Assembly: GCF_000620625.1 (NCBI RefSeq)
Contig: NZ_JIAW01000029.1
Coordinates: 1 to 64,000 of the forward strand
Origin: Mycobacterium sp. URHB0044
Lineage (GTDB): Bacteria; Actinomycetota; Actinomycetes; Mycobacteriales; Mycobacteriaceae
Length of the DNA: 64,000 nt
Direction of reading: 5' to 3'
Part shown: one piece after another, positions 24,026-32,677 of the stretch
Layout of the letters: every line of letters begins with the position of its first letter
How positions within the stretch are numbered: the stretch's first letter is position 1
Position numbers and translations under genes: made by a program
The notes under the pieces: generated by a model
Seen by the model: only the letters and a program-made list of their open reading frames with translations
Database searches by the model: none
What the model was told of the DNA's origin: nothing

Positions 24026-25767
24026 CCGCCCCCGAACTCCTCGCCGGCCAACCGTGGCAACAGCTGCTGCGGCGGCGCAGCTTCATCGAACTCGACGCGC
24101 TGGGCCGCGCCTCGGCGCTTCTTGACCCGGGTTCGCTGCGGGTGCTCGCCGGGCCGTTCGACCGGCTCGAGTCACCGTGGTTGGCGCCGCAGGGCATCAC
24201 GCCTCAGGCCGACGATGGCACCGTCATCGCCCGCGGCACGGTCGACGGCCATCCCGTGGTCGTCGCCGCGATCGAACAAGGCTTTCAGGGCGGCGGCACC
24301 GGCGAGGTGTCGGGGGCGAAGATCTCGCAGGCGCTGCTGCTGGCGGCTGCCGACTCGCGGGCCGGAACACCGACCGCCGCCGTGATCCTGTTCGAGACCG
24401 GCGGCGTGCGGCTGCAGGAAGCCAACCTCGGCCTCAACGCCGTCGCCGAGATCTGCTCGGCCATACTGGACTTGCGTCCCCTCGCACCGATCATCGGCGT
24501 CGTCGCCGGCACCGTCGGGTCATTCGGCGGAATGAGCATCGCCGCCGGTCTCTGCACCCGGCTGATCGTCACCCCGCAGGCCAGGATCGGACTGAACGGG
24601 CCCGCCGTCATCGAAGAGGAGGGTGGCGTCGAGGAATTCGACTCGAGTGATCACGCGCTGATCTGGGCCGTCGACGGCGGCGAACAGCGCTACGCCACCG
24701 GATTGGTCGACGACCTGATCTCCGACGACGCGGACCTGTTGCGCGATGCGCTCATCGACGCGATCGCGGCCGGCGTCGCAGAGCCAGGCACCCACCGCAG
24801 CCAACGCCTCGACGTGCTGGCCTCGCGGCTGGCGACGCTGGACCCCGCCACTCCCCCGAGACCCGAAGAGCTACACCAACTCTGGGGCCCCGACTACGTC
24901 CCGGTCCCGGAACCCAAGCGCCGTGCAGCAGTCGAATCGGACGACGGTCACCACGCCGACACCCGCGGCCGAACCTGGCTGCGTGCGCTCAGCGGCGGCA
25001 CCCCGATCGAGCAGATCATTCCGTCGGTGCTCGTCGCGACCACCGAGACCGCCCGATACCTCGCGGTGGTCCCCGACCCAAACAACCGGTTCTACCGTGC
25101 GCGGGAGGGACAGGTCGGATTGACCGAGTCACTAGCCCTTGCCCAGTCCGTGCGCGACCTGATCGACGCCGACCGCGACGCCGACCACAAGCGCGCGATT
25201 GTCGCCGTCGTCGATCTCCCCAGCCAGGCGTACGGCCGCAATGAGGAAATGGCCGGTCTGCACCAGGCGATGGCGTCCACCGTCGACGCCTATCACGCTG
25301 CCCGCAACGCGAGACACCCGATCGTCGCCCTCGTCGTGGGTACCGCGCTGTCCGGCGGGTTCCTCACCCACGGCCTGCAGGCCAACCAAATCCTCGCCCT
25401 CGACGACCCGAAGGTCGAGATCCACGCCATGCACGAGGCCGCCGCAGCACGGATCACCCGTCGCACCGTCGATGAGCTGAACGAGCTCGCCAAGACCATC
25501 GTGCCCATGAGCTACGACGTGAAGGACTGGGCCAAACTCGGATTCTGTGACGGCCTTCTCGCGGTCGACAATGCCGACGCCCCAACGCCAGACGACGTCG
25601 ATACGGTCGGCGCGGCGGTCGCCGGCGCCGTCGAACGGGCCCGCCGCGGCCCGCGCGATCTGTCCAATCGACTCGACTCCGATGCCGCCGTCACCACCCG
25701 CCACGCCTCGCGTGCCGTTCGGGATCTCTTGGCACGGCAATGGGATCCGGACCCGCAGACACCATGA
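24022..25767 (+). CDS. mdcDE: Malonate decarboxylase beta and gamma subunits, fused
   Basis: 581 residues in one frame with no internal stop. Residues about 1-275 are MdcD (carboxyltransferase fold: SFIELDALGRASALLDPGS, AIEQGFQGGGTGEVSGAKI, VVAGTVGSFGGMSIAAGLC). Residues about 310-581 are MdcE (RTWLRALSGGTP, PNNRFYRAREGQVGLTESLA, DLPSQAYGRNEEMAGLHQAM, GTALSGGFLTHGLQANQI). The joint (about 275-310) is polar and unstructured. In Klebsiella, Pseudomonas and Acinetobacter these are two separate polypeptides, so this is a natural fusion of the decarboxylase heterodimer. Confidence 0.93.
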   Translation: MTAPELLAGQPWQQLLRRRSFIELDALGRASALLDPGSLRVLAGPFDRLESPWLAPQGITPQADDGTVIARGTVDGHPVVVAAIEQGFQGGGTGEVSGAKISQALLLAAADSRAGTPTAAVILFETGGVRLQEANLGLNAVAEICSAILDLRPLAPIIGVVAGTVGSFGGMSIAAGLCTRLIVTPQARIGLNGPAVIEEEGGVEEFDSSDHALIWAVDGGEQRYATGLVDDLISDDADLLRDALIDAIAAGVAEPGTHRSQRLDVLASRLATLDPATPPRPEELHQLWGPDYVPVPEPKRRAAVESDDGHHADTRGRTWLRALSGGTPIEQIIPSVLVATTETARYLAVVPDPNNRFYRAREGQVGLTESLALAQSVRDLIDADRDADHKRAIVAVVDLPSQAYGRNEEMAGLHQAMASTVDAYHAARNARHPIVALVVGTALSGGFLTHGLQANQILALDDPKVEIHAMHEAAAARITRRTVDELNELAKTIVPMSYDVKDWAKLGFCDGLLAVDNADAPTPDDVDTVGAAVAGAVERARRGPRDLSNRLDSDAAVTTRHASRAVRDLLARQWDPDPQTP

Positions 25768-26384
25768 CGTCCCCACGCCCGCATGACTTGCTCCGGGTGT
25801 CCACCACCGCGACGGACGTCCTGTCCGACGACGCGCCGTCCTGGGTTAAAGGGGCGCTGCAAGCCGCTCCATGGGTCGTCGTCCGACGGGCCTTCGCACC
25901 CGAAGGGCTGATCGCGGTCGGTGTCCGTGGCCGGGACAGGTCGCATCGCTACGCGTGGGCCATCCAGCGAGATGACGTGCGGGAGACGGTGGCGCCGGAA
26001 GACCTCGCGGACGTCGCGCCACAGCCCGGTCGCGAGGTGGCGGCGATGCGGGCGCTGTCGACGGTCCGCGCTCCGCTGATCGAGACCGGCCTGGTGTGGG
26101 GACCGACCGGCAGTGTGGGTTTCGAACTGGCCTCCGGAACGCCCACTGCAACACCGGACAGCGACCTCGATTTGGTGATCCGGGTGCCATCTCTTCCGAC
26201 CGCGTTGGATCGACTCGACGCGTTGCACCGACGGCTCAGCCGGCTGAATGTCCGGATCGACTGCCAGGTCGAAACCCATTCCGGAGCAATTGCTCTCGCG
26301 GAACTGCTGTCCGAGGGCGATGATGTCCTGGTCAAGACTCCGCACGGACCAAGCCTCGTCCGGCGCTCCGTCGCCGTGTCATGA
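25764..26384 (+). CDS. mdcG: Malonate decarboxylase holo-ACP synthase (phosphoribosyl-dephospho-CoA transferase)
   Basis: 206 residues. MdcG attaches the prosthetic group to Ser of MdcC. The nucleotidyltransferase motif is recognisable in LVWGPTGSVGFELASG and TPDSDLDLVIRVP (the D-x-D that binds metal, about residue 134). The start overlaps the mdcDE stop by 4 bp (ATGA) and the end overlaps mdcH by 4 bp. Alternative upstream starts inside mdcDE are less likely. Confidence 0.92.
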   Translation: MTSPRPHDLLRVSTTATDVLSDDAPSWVKGALQAAPWVVVRRAFAPEGLIAVGVRGRDRSHRYAWAIQRDDVRETVAPEDLADVAPQPGREVAAMRALSTVRAPLIETGLVWGPTGSVGFELASGTPTATPDSDLDLVIRVPSLPTALDRLDALHRRLSRLNVRIDCQVETHSGAIALAELLSEGDDVLVKTPHGPSLVRRSVAVS

Positions 26385-27328
26385 GCCTCGCCTTCCTGTT
26401 TCCCGGACAGGGGTCCCAGCAGCCAAACATGTTGCATGCGTTGCCCAATGGTCCCGCAGTTGCTGCCGTCATTTCGGAATCCCGTTCCTGCCTGGCACGA
26501 CTTGGCCTGCCCGAGGACATCGACAGTGCCGCAGCCCTGCAGGACACCACCAACGTCCAGATCGCCCTCTTGATCGCCGGAGTCGCCTGCGCGCGTGCCC
26601 TCACCGAAGAGCATGGCCTGGCGCCGCGGTTCGTCGCAGGCCACTCGGTGGGCGCGTTCGCCGCCGCGGTCACTGCCGGCGCAATGAGCCTCGACGACGC
26701 CCTGACCACCGTCGAACTTCGTGGCCGTTTGATGAACGACGCTTGTAGAGACGGTGATTGGGGCATGGCGGCGATCACCGGCCTGCCGATTCGCAGTGCA
26801 CAACTGCTGGCCGAACGGACCGGCACCGACGCCGACCCGCTGTGGCTGGCCAACGTCAACAGCGCCACCCAGACCGTATTGAGCGGAACAGCCACGGCAT
26901 TGCACGACGCGTCCCATGCCGCGAGAACAGCAGGCGCCACCGACTTCGAGCGACTCGACGTCGCGGCGGCCTCACACTGTCCGGTGCAGGCGGACACCGC
27001 TATTCGACTGGCGCAGCACCTCGCCGGGCTTCCGCGGCACACCCCCGCCGCCCGGTATCTCACGAACAGCCGTGGGCGGGCCGTCACGACCGCCGACGCC
27101 ATCCTCGACGATCTCGCTCAGTCCGTGGCGCAGCCCGTGCAGTGGTACGACGCCACCCGATTGCTTCCCGAACTCGGTGCTACGTGCGCCATCGAGACGC
27201 AGCCTGGTCACGTCCTCGCCCACCTGTGCACGGCTAACGCACCAGGGCTTGCCGCATTCTCGTTGCAGGACACCGGCCTCGCCGCAACGGTAGCGCGGGC
27301 GCGCCAACTCGATCGACCAAACCATTAG
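26381..27328 (+). CDS. mdcH: Malonyl-CoA:ACP transacylase of the malonate decarboxylase system
   Basis: 315 residues of the FabD-like transacylase family. FPGQGSQQPNML lies at the N-terminus, the nucleophile is S89 in GHSVGAF, and the catalytic His region is in AASHCPVQ. In the mdc pathway it charges the holo-carrier protein with malonyl before the catalytic cycle. Last of the mdc genes, with a 4-bp overlap to mdcG and 29 bp before kup. Confidence 0.92.
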   Translation: MSLAFLFPGQGSQQPNMLHALPNGPAVAAVISESRSCLARLGLPEDIDSAAALQDTTNVQIALLIAGVACARALTEEHGLAPRFVAGHSVGAFAAAVTAGAMSLDDALTTVELRGRLMNDACRDGDWGMAAITGLPIRSAQLLAERTGTDADPLWLANVNSATQTVLSGTATALHDASHAARTAGATDFERLDVAAASHCPVQADTAIRLAQHLAGLPRHTPAARYLTNSRGRAVTTADAILDDLAQSVAQPVQWYDATRLLPELGATCAIETQPGHVLAHLCTANAPGLAAFSLQDTGLAATVARARQLDRPNH

Positions 27329-27357
27329 CGTCAACCACCACAAGCGAGAGGCTCGCC

Positions 27358-29292
27358 ATGCACCCGAAATCGGAGACAGCGTCGTCGCCTCCCGTGCCCA
27401 GTGCTAGCCCCCTCCGCTTGGCGCTGGTGGTCGGCGCACTGGGAGTGGTGTTCGGCGACATCGGCACCAGTCCGATCTACACCATCCAGACCGTGTTCAA
27501 CCCGGGCGATCCGCACCCCGTGCCCATCACCACCGACAACGTGTACGGCGTTGTGTCACTGATCTTCTGGTCGGTCATGATCATAGTGACCTTGACCTAC
27601 ATCACGCTGGTGATGCGCGCCGACAACGACGGTGAAGGCGGCATCATGGCACTCATCACCATGTTGCGGCGCTGGAGCGTGGCAAGAGGTCGTCGCACCG
27701 CTCTGATGCTCGCACTGCTCGGCCTCTTCGGTGCCGCGCTGTTCTTCGGCGACAGCATGATTACGCCCGCAATCTCGGTGCTATCCTCGGTCGAGGGCCT
27801 CAAGACCGTCGAGCCGGACCTCAGGGATTGGGTCGTGCCGATCACCGCGGTGATCATCGTGGCGCTCTTCTCCGTGCAACGCAACGGCACCGCCGCGGTG
27901 GGCCGATTCTTCGGACCCGTGATGATCCTGTGGTTCACCGCCATCGGCGCCTGCGGCGTGAACGGCATCGTCAACGAACCGGAGATCCTCAAAGCCCTCT
28001 CCCCCATCTACGCGTTGAAGTTCATTGTTGGGAACTTCGGCGTCGCCTTCTTCGCGCTTGCCGCGATCGTGCTCGCCGTCACCGGCGCCGAAGCGCTGTA
28101 TGCCGACATGGGGCATTTCAGTCGGCGGCCCATCGTCGTGGCGTGGCTGTTCCTCGTCCTGCCTGCATGCGTGCTCAGTTATTTCGGGCAGGGCGCGCTG
28201 ATTCTCGCCGACGAGCGGAACGTCAGTGCGCCGTTCTTCCTGATCACTCCGGAGTGGGCGCGACTGCCGATGGTGCTGCTGGCCACCGCCGCCACCGTGA
28301 TCGCCTCCCAAGCAGTGATCACGGGGGTGTTCTCGGTGGCATCACAGGCCGTGCAGCTCGGCTATCTGCCGAGGTTGCGCGTCGTCCACACTTCGGCGAG
28401 GGCTTACGGGCAGATCTATGTGCCCTCGGTCAACGTCATGGTGATGGTCGGCGTACTCATCCTGGTGTTCGCCTTCCGCAGTTCCACCGCACTGGCGTAC
28501 GCATTCGGCATGGCGGTGACGGGAACCATCACGATCACCACCCTGCTGTTCCTCTACATCGCCCGGACGAGATGGGAAACGCCCTTGTGGCTCATCCTCT
28601 TCGGGGGCGGTGCACTGCTGTTCGTCGATCTGATGTTCCTGGCCGCCAACCTCACGAAGTTCGTCCACGGTGCGTGGCTACCGCTGCTGATTGCGATCGC
28701 GGCCTTTACCGTCATGACCACCTGGCAGCGCGGCCGGAGGGCCGTGACCCGGGCGCGTGACCACGCCGAGGGCTCGCTGCCCGAGTTCATCGCCGAGATC
28801 GCCGACCGTCAACCGCCGCTACAGCGGGTTCCGGGGACGGCGGTGTTCCTCAACCGCGGCAAGGAGACCACTCCGCTGGCGATGCGAGCGAACGTCGAGC
28901 ACAATCACGTCCGTCACGACCACGTGATCATCATGTCGATCGACACGCTGCCCGTGCCGCGCGTGGCTGAACCGGAACGGATCGACGTCGACGCCCTGGG
29001 TTTCGCCGACGGGATCATCCATGTCACAGCGCGTTTCGGCTACAAGGAACCGCCGGACATCGCGAGTGCGCTGCGGCTTATCGACGAGGCGCAAACCGAA
29101 GGCCCGATCACCGTCGAAGACGTGTCCTACTTCCTCTCGAAGCTGGAACTGACTCGGGGTGACGCGCCCACCATGGCGTCGTGGCGCAAGCGGTTGTTCA
29201 TCGCCACGTCCTACCTCGCCGCGGACGCCGCCGAACACTTCAGGCTGCCGCGCGACCGGACGGTGGTCATGGGTGCACGGATCGAAATCTGA
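27358..29292 (+). CDS. kup: KUP-family potassium uptake transporter
   Basis: 644 residues. The family signature GVVFGDIGTSPIYTIQTVF starts near residue 27. It is followed by RADNDGEGGIMAL, then about twelve hydrophobic helices to roughly residue 460, and a soluble C-terminal domain (RVPGTAVFLNRG, ITVEDVSYFLSK). It imports potassium, probably with protons. A purine-rich ribosome site (gagagg) lies 9 bp upstream. The short gap after mdcH allows co-transcription, although no functional link with malonate is known to me. Confidence 0.93.
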   Translation: MHPKSETASSPPVPSASPLRLALVVGALGVVFGDIGTSPIYTIQTVFNPGDPHPVPITTDNVYGVVSLIFWSVMIIVTLTYITLVMRADNDGEGGIMALITMLRRWSVARGRRTALMLALLGLFGAALFFGDSMITPAISVLSSVEGLKTVEPDLRDWVVPITAVIIVALFSVQRNGTAAVGRFFGPVMILWFTAIGACGVNGIVNEPEILKALSPIYALKFIVGNFGVAFFALAAIVLAVTGAEALYADMGHFSRRPIVVAWLFLVLPACVLSYFGQGALILADERNVSAPFFLITPEWARLPMVLLATAATVIASQAVITGVFSVASQAVQLGYLPRLRVVHTSARAYGQIYVPSVNVMVMVGVLILVFAFRSSTALAYAFGMAVTGTITITTLLFLYIARTRWETPLWLILFGGGALLFVDLMFLAANLTKFVHGAWLPLLIAIAAFTVMTTWQRGRRAVTRARDHAEGSLPEFIAEIADRQPPLQRVPGTAVFLNRGKETTPLAMRANVEHNHVRHDHVIIMSIDTLPVPRVAEPERIDVDALGFADGIIHVTARFGYKEPPDIASALRLIDEAQTEGPITVEDVSYFLSKLELTRGDAPTMASWRKRLFIATSYLAADAAEHFRLPRDRTVVMGARIEI

Positions 29293-29299
29293 AGCGCCT

Positions 29300-31063
29300 T
29301 CACAGATCCAGCACGACGGCCTCGGTCGGTTGCGCACAGCAGATCAACACGTTGCCCTCGGCAGGCATGTCCAGCGGTTCCGGATCGTAGCGAACGGCGC
29401 CGGACAGCAGCGCCGTCTCACAGTTGTGGCAGACGCCGGTCCGACACGACCAGCGGGTCGGCACGTCGCACGTCTCGGCGAACTCGAGAAGGCTTGCCGA
29501 CGGCGGCCCCCACGGCGCCGAGATGTCGCTGCGGGCGAACTGCACCTCGGGGCCCGGGCCGGGCGCGCCGACCGGTAGGTGCGGAGGAATCGACGACGCG
29601 GCGATACCCGGCGTCAGCGCGCCGGCAGCCCCGAACGTCTCCGTGTGTACCCGGGCGGGATCCAGGCCGTAGGCGGCGAGACCAGCCCCGAGCTGCTCCA
29701 TGAAGGACGCGGGGCCACACAGATAGGCGTTCCCGTCACGCGGCAGGCCAAGCTGGGACACCAGGTCGGCGTTGAGGCGGCCCTGAGCGGTGTAGTCGAC
29801 CCCTTGCCGATCCGATGCCAGCGGGCGGCTGTAGTAGACGCGGGACTCACTGCCCGGCAACAGGTTCAACAGTTCGCGGCTCTCCCGTGCGAACGGATGC
29901 TCGGAGGAGTCGCGCGCGCCGTGCAACCACCAGACCTGGCGGGTGGAGCCGGCATTGACCAACGAGTGCAGCATCCCCAGCACAGGCGTGATGCCGACGC
30001 CGGCGGACAACAGGATGACCGGCGCATCGCCGTCGACGAGGAAGAAGGCGCCGCGCGGCGCCGCGACGTCGATGACGTCACCGGCCCGGATGTGGGTGTG
30101 GATGTACGCACTGCCCACCCCGTGCGGTTCCCGCTTCACACTGATCCGGTATTCGTTCGACCCCGGCAGGTTGGACAGCGAGTAACTGCGCAGAACGGGC
30201 CCACGGTCGGCAGACAGCCGCAGTGTGATCGATTGCCCGGGAAGCCATTCCGGCAACCTTTGGCCATCGGGCGCGGCCAGGGTGACCGATCGGACCCTTC
30301 GACTCTCGTCGCGCGTGCCAGTCACCTGCAGCGGACGAAAGCCGGGCCACGCCGGCGGCGGGCTGCTGGCGGCTGCCGTCAGACCGACGTTGCCTGACGT
30401 CGTCGCACCCGAAGCGCCCTGCGCCGCCATGCTCTGCAGGGACGCCTTCCACCCGGGACTGAGCGCCGGGACGCGGAGGGCACGGTCGAGCGCGTCACGT
30501 GGGTGACCCGGAAGGTACAGCAGCGCATCGATTTCGGCGACGCTCACTCCTTCGGGCCCCGCAGCGACCTTGACGATCTCCTGCCCGGCCTCGATCTCGC
30601 CTTCGGCCAGGACCCGACAGTAGAACCCGGGTCGGCGGTGAGACACCAGCAGTGCCGCCATTCGCGGCTCGCCGATCCGCATGCCCGCGCGATAACAGGT
30701 GACGCGTGGCTGGGTGACCTCGAAGAGGGCCTCGCCAATCCGATAGCGGTCCCCGATGCACACCTCGTCGTCGGGCATGCCCTCCACGGTGAGGTTCTCG
30801 CCGAAGATGCCGGGCGTCAGGTCGTCGCGGCCGAACTCGTGCGCCCAGTGCCGGTAGGAGTCCAGTTGGTAGACCAGGACGGCGCGGTTCTCACCGCCGT
30901 GCCCGCCGAGGTCCCCCTGACCGTCCCCGTCGACGTTGAGCCGACGCACCATCCGGGGCCCGTCCACCGGCGACTTCCAGGCGCCGGTGTAGACCGTGCG
31001 TCCGTTCCACGCCACGTTCTGCGGAAGCCCTACGTTCACCGACGTCAATGTCGCCACCGGCAC
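29300..31063 (-). CDS. MOSC domain / ferredoxin-NADP reductase / [2Fe-2S] fusion protein
   Basis: 587 residues with three parts. Residues 1 to about 215 are a YiiM-type MOSC domain (GDGQGDLGGHGGENRAVLVY, GIFGENLTVEG and the Cys in PRVTCYRAGMRIGEPRM). Residues about 240-480 are an oxygenase-reductase module (FAD motif LRSYSLSN, NAD motif LLSAGVGITPVLGML). Residues about 500-587 are a plant-type [2Fe-2S] domain with SCRTGVCHNC and a later ICC. It can pass electrons from NAD(P)H through FAD to Fe-S. It diverges from tetR across a palindromic operator and may supply electrons to the P450/ferredoxin operon beyond. MOSC fused to an oxidoreductase is known in other bacteria. Confidence 0.9.
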   Translation of the reverse strand: MPVATLTSVNVGLPQNVAWNGRTVYTGAWKSPVDGPRMVRRLNVDGDGQGDLGGHGGENRAVLVYQLDSYRHWAHEFGRDDLTPGIFGENLTVEGMPDDEVCIGDRYRIGEALFEVTQPRVTCYRAGMRIGEPRMAALLVSHRRPGFYCRVLAEGEIEAGQEIVKVAAGPEGVSVAEIDALLYLPGHPRDALDRALRVPALSPGWKASLQSMAAQGASGATTSGNVGLTAAASSPPPAWPGFRPLQVTGTRDESRRVRSVTLAAPDGQRLPEWLPGQSITLRLSADRGPVLRSYSLSNLPGSNEYRISVKREPHGVGSAYIHTHIRAGDVIDVAAPRGAFFLVDGDAPVILLSAGVGITPVLGMLHSLVNAGSTRQVWWLHGARDSSEHPFARESRELLNLLPGSESRVYYSRPLASDRQGVDYTAQGRLNADLVSQLGLPRDGNAYLCGPASFMEQLGAGLAAYGLDPARVHTETFGAAGALTPGIAASSIPPHLPVGAPGPGPEVQFARSDISAPWGPPSASLLEFAETCDVPTRWSCRTGVCHNCETALLSGAVRYDPEPLDMPAEGNVLICCAQPTEAVVLDL

Positions 31064-31139
31064 CTCCTGATTCGTCCCGGACGATCATGAACCGTTTCGC
31101 GGCGGCCGGCGTCACGGGGGCGAAAGTTCACCGCGGACA

Positions 31140-31180
31140 ACTTGCCGACCGTACAGTTGCGCACTTGCCGATCGGCAAGT
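31140..31180. promoter_or_regulatory. Palindromic TetR operator with a degenerate second copy
   Basis: ACTTGCCGATCGGCAAGT (31163-31180) is a perfect 18-bp palindrome. A second 18-mer at 31140-31157 (ACTTGCCGACCGTACAGT) matches it at 14 of 18 positions with 23-bp centre-to-centre spacing, about two helical turns. Both lie between the MOSC/reductase gene and tetR, so the TetR most likely controls both directions. Confidence 0.78.
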
Positions 31181-31223
31181 AGCGTCGGGGTGGAGCCACA
31201 CGGATCAATGGGCAGGAGCTGGG

Positions 31224-31820
31224 ATGACCACCGCAGGGTTGGACGCCGGGTTGAGCAAGGTTGCGACCGCGACCGATACCCGTCAGCGCCTCCTGGATCT
31301 TGCTGTGGCACTGTTCATTCGGCACAGTTTCGCCGGCACGTCGTTGCAGATGATCGCCGACGAACTTGGCTTCACCAAGGCCGCGATCTACTACCACTTC
31401 CGCACCCGCGAAGAGCTGCTGCTCGCCGTCATGGAACCGATGTTGCACCAGATTGACGACATCGTCGTCACCGCGGAACGGCAACGAACTGCACGCTCCC
31501 GCGCGGACGCGATGATTCGTGGGTATGCGGACTTCACCGCAAGGAACCGGGCCGTCGCCGCCGTCCTAGCCTTCGATCCCAGCGTCACCGGCTTGTTGCA
31601 GGACCATCCGCGATGGCGCGACGTGATCGACCGTGAGATTGCGTTGCTCGCCGGAGTGGAACCCGGCCCCGGTGGACTGATCAAGGCGACGGCGGTGTTG
31701 ACGGGCCTTGCCGGGGCGGCAACGAGCGTCGTCGATCCCGATCAGGACGCGCTGCGCCAACAGCTTCTCGACGTAGGCCGACGCATTCTCGGTTTGCGTG
31801 CTCCGCGAAAGTCCACCTGA
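31224..31820 (+). CDS. TetR-family transcriptional regulator
   Basis: 198 residues. The HTH lies at about 20-65 with TSLQMIADELGFTKAAIYYHF; the rest is a helical effector domain (YADFTARNRAVAAVLAFDPS). It is flanked by a divergent MOSC/reductase gene and a five-gene SDR/P450/ferredoxin operon starting about 65 bp downstream of its stop. It is the obvious candidate regulator of both, acting at the 18-bp palindrome. The upstream GGAGCTGGG stretch can serve as ribosome site. Confidence 0.88.
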   Translation: MTTAGLDAGLSKVATATDTRQRLLDLAVALFIRHSFAGTSLQMIADELGFTKAAIYYHFRTREELLLAVMEPMLHQIDDIVVTAERQRTARSRADAMIRGYADFTARNRAVAAVLAFDPSVTGLLQDHPRWRDVIDREIALLAGVEPGPGGLIKATAVLTGLAGAATSVVDPDQDALRQQLLDVGRRILGLRAPRKST

Positions 31821-31885
31821 GCTCACCCCCGAACCACGTCATCCACCCCTTGATTCACTGCCGTAACCGGCCGAGAGGAGTTGTC

Positions 31886-31924
31886 ATGTCACCGATCAGA
31901 CCGCTGGCGGAGGTACCGGCATGA
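31886..31924 (+). CDS. 12-residue leader peptide ORF (tentative)
   Basis: A GAGAGGAG ribosome site at 31873-31880 precedes ATG and a 12-codon frame, MSPIRPLAEVPA. Its stop TGA overlaps the ATG of the following SDR (ATGA). The SDR itself has GGAGG inside this frame, so the mini-frame may couple or tune SDR translation, or it may be the scar of a deleted gene. Nothing in the peptide suggests an amino-acid attenuator. Confidence 0.35.
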   Translation: MSPIRPLAEVPA

Positions 31925-32634
31925 CGGTGCACACGGCCGTCGTGACCGGCGGCGCGTCGGGTATCGGTCAGGCAATCGCGCACCGGTTGAGTGAAGACGG
32001 GCATCGGGTCGCGACGCTCGACGTCAAGCCCGCGGAGACCGGGTTCTCGTTCGCTGCGGACGTGACGGATCGGGCGCAGATCGACGCGGCGCTCGCCGAC
32101 GTCCGCGAGACGCTGGGACCCGTCACCATCCTCGTCAATGCCGCAGGGGCCGAGGGCTTTACCCGATTCCACGACGTGACGTTCGCCGAGTGGCAACGCG
32201 TCATCGACGTCAATCTCAACGGTGTCTTCCACACCGTGCAGGCGACGCTGCCCGACATGCTGACCGCCGGATGGGGACGCATCGTCAACATCTCGTCGTC
32301 GAGCACCCATTCGGGGACGCCGATGAAATCGCACTACGTGGCAGCCAAATCCGCGGTCAACGGGCTCACCAAGAGCCTGGCACTCGAGTACGGACCGAAG
32401 GGCATCACGGTCAACGCCGTCCTGCCCGGCTTCATCGACACCCCGATGCTGCGCAACGCCGAAAGGCGCGGTGACTTCGGCGATCACCGGATCGACGACG
32501 TCATCGCCGCCACACCCGTCCGGCGCATGGGCACACCGGAAGACATCGCCGCCACCTGCGCCTTCATCGCCTCCGAGGAGGCCGGGTACATCACCGGCCA
32601 GATGTTCGGCGTCAACGGCGGCCGCAACACGTGA
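31921..32634 (+). CDS. SDR-family oxidoreductase (FabG-like)
   Basis: 237 residues. Motifs: VVTGGASGIGQAIAHRL (residue 7 onward), FAADVTD, NAAGAEGFTRF in place of NNAG, NISSSST (Ser), HYVAAKSAVNGL (Tyr/Lys) and the C-terminal ITGQMFGVNGGRN. It resembles the SDR at 6830 in length and several motifs, suggesting paralogous beta-hydroxyacyl-CoA-type dehydrogenases in two clusters. First of five enzyme genes all in the same direction (31921-35821). Confidence 0.88.
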   Translation: MTVHTAVVTGGASGIGQAIAHRLSEDGHRVATLDVKPAETGFSFAADVTDRAQIDAALADVRETLGPVTILVNAAGAEGFTRFHDVTFAEWQRVIDVNLNGVFHTVQATLPDMLTAGWGRIVNISSSSTHSGTPMKSHYVAAKSAVNGLTKSLALEYGPKGITVNAVLPGFIDTPMLRNAERRGDFGDHRIDDVIAATPVRRMGTPEDIAATCAFIASEEAGYITGQMFGVNGGRNT

Positions 32635-32677
32635 CCGGGACGCACCGGCCGACCACCACCCAGGAGGATCGAGACAC

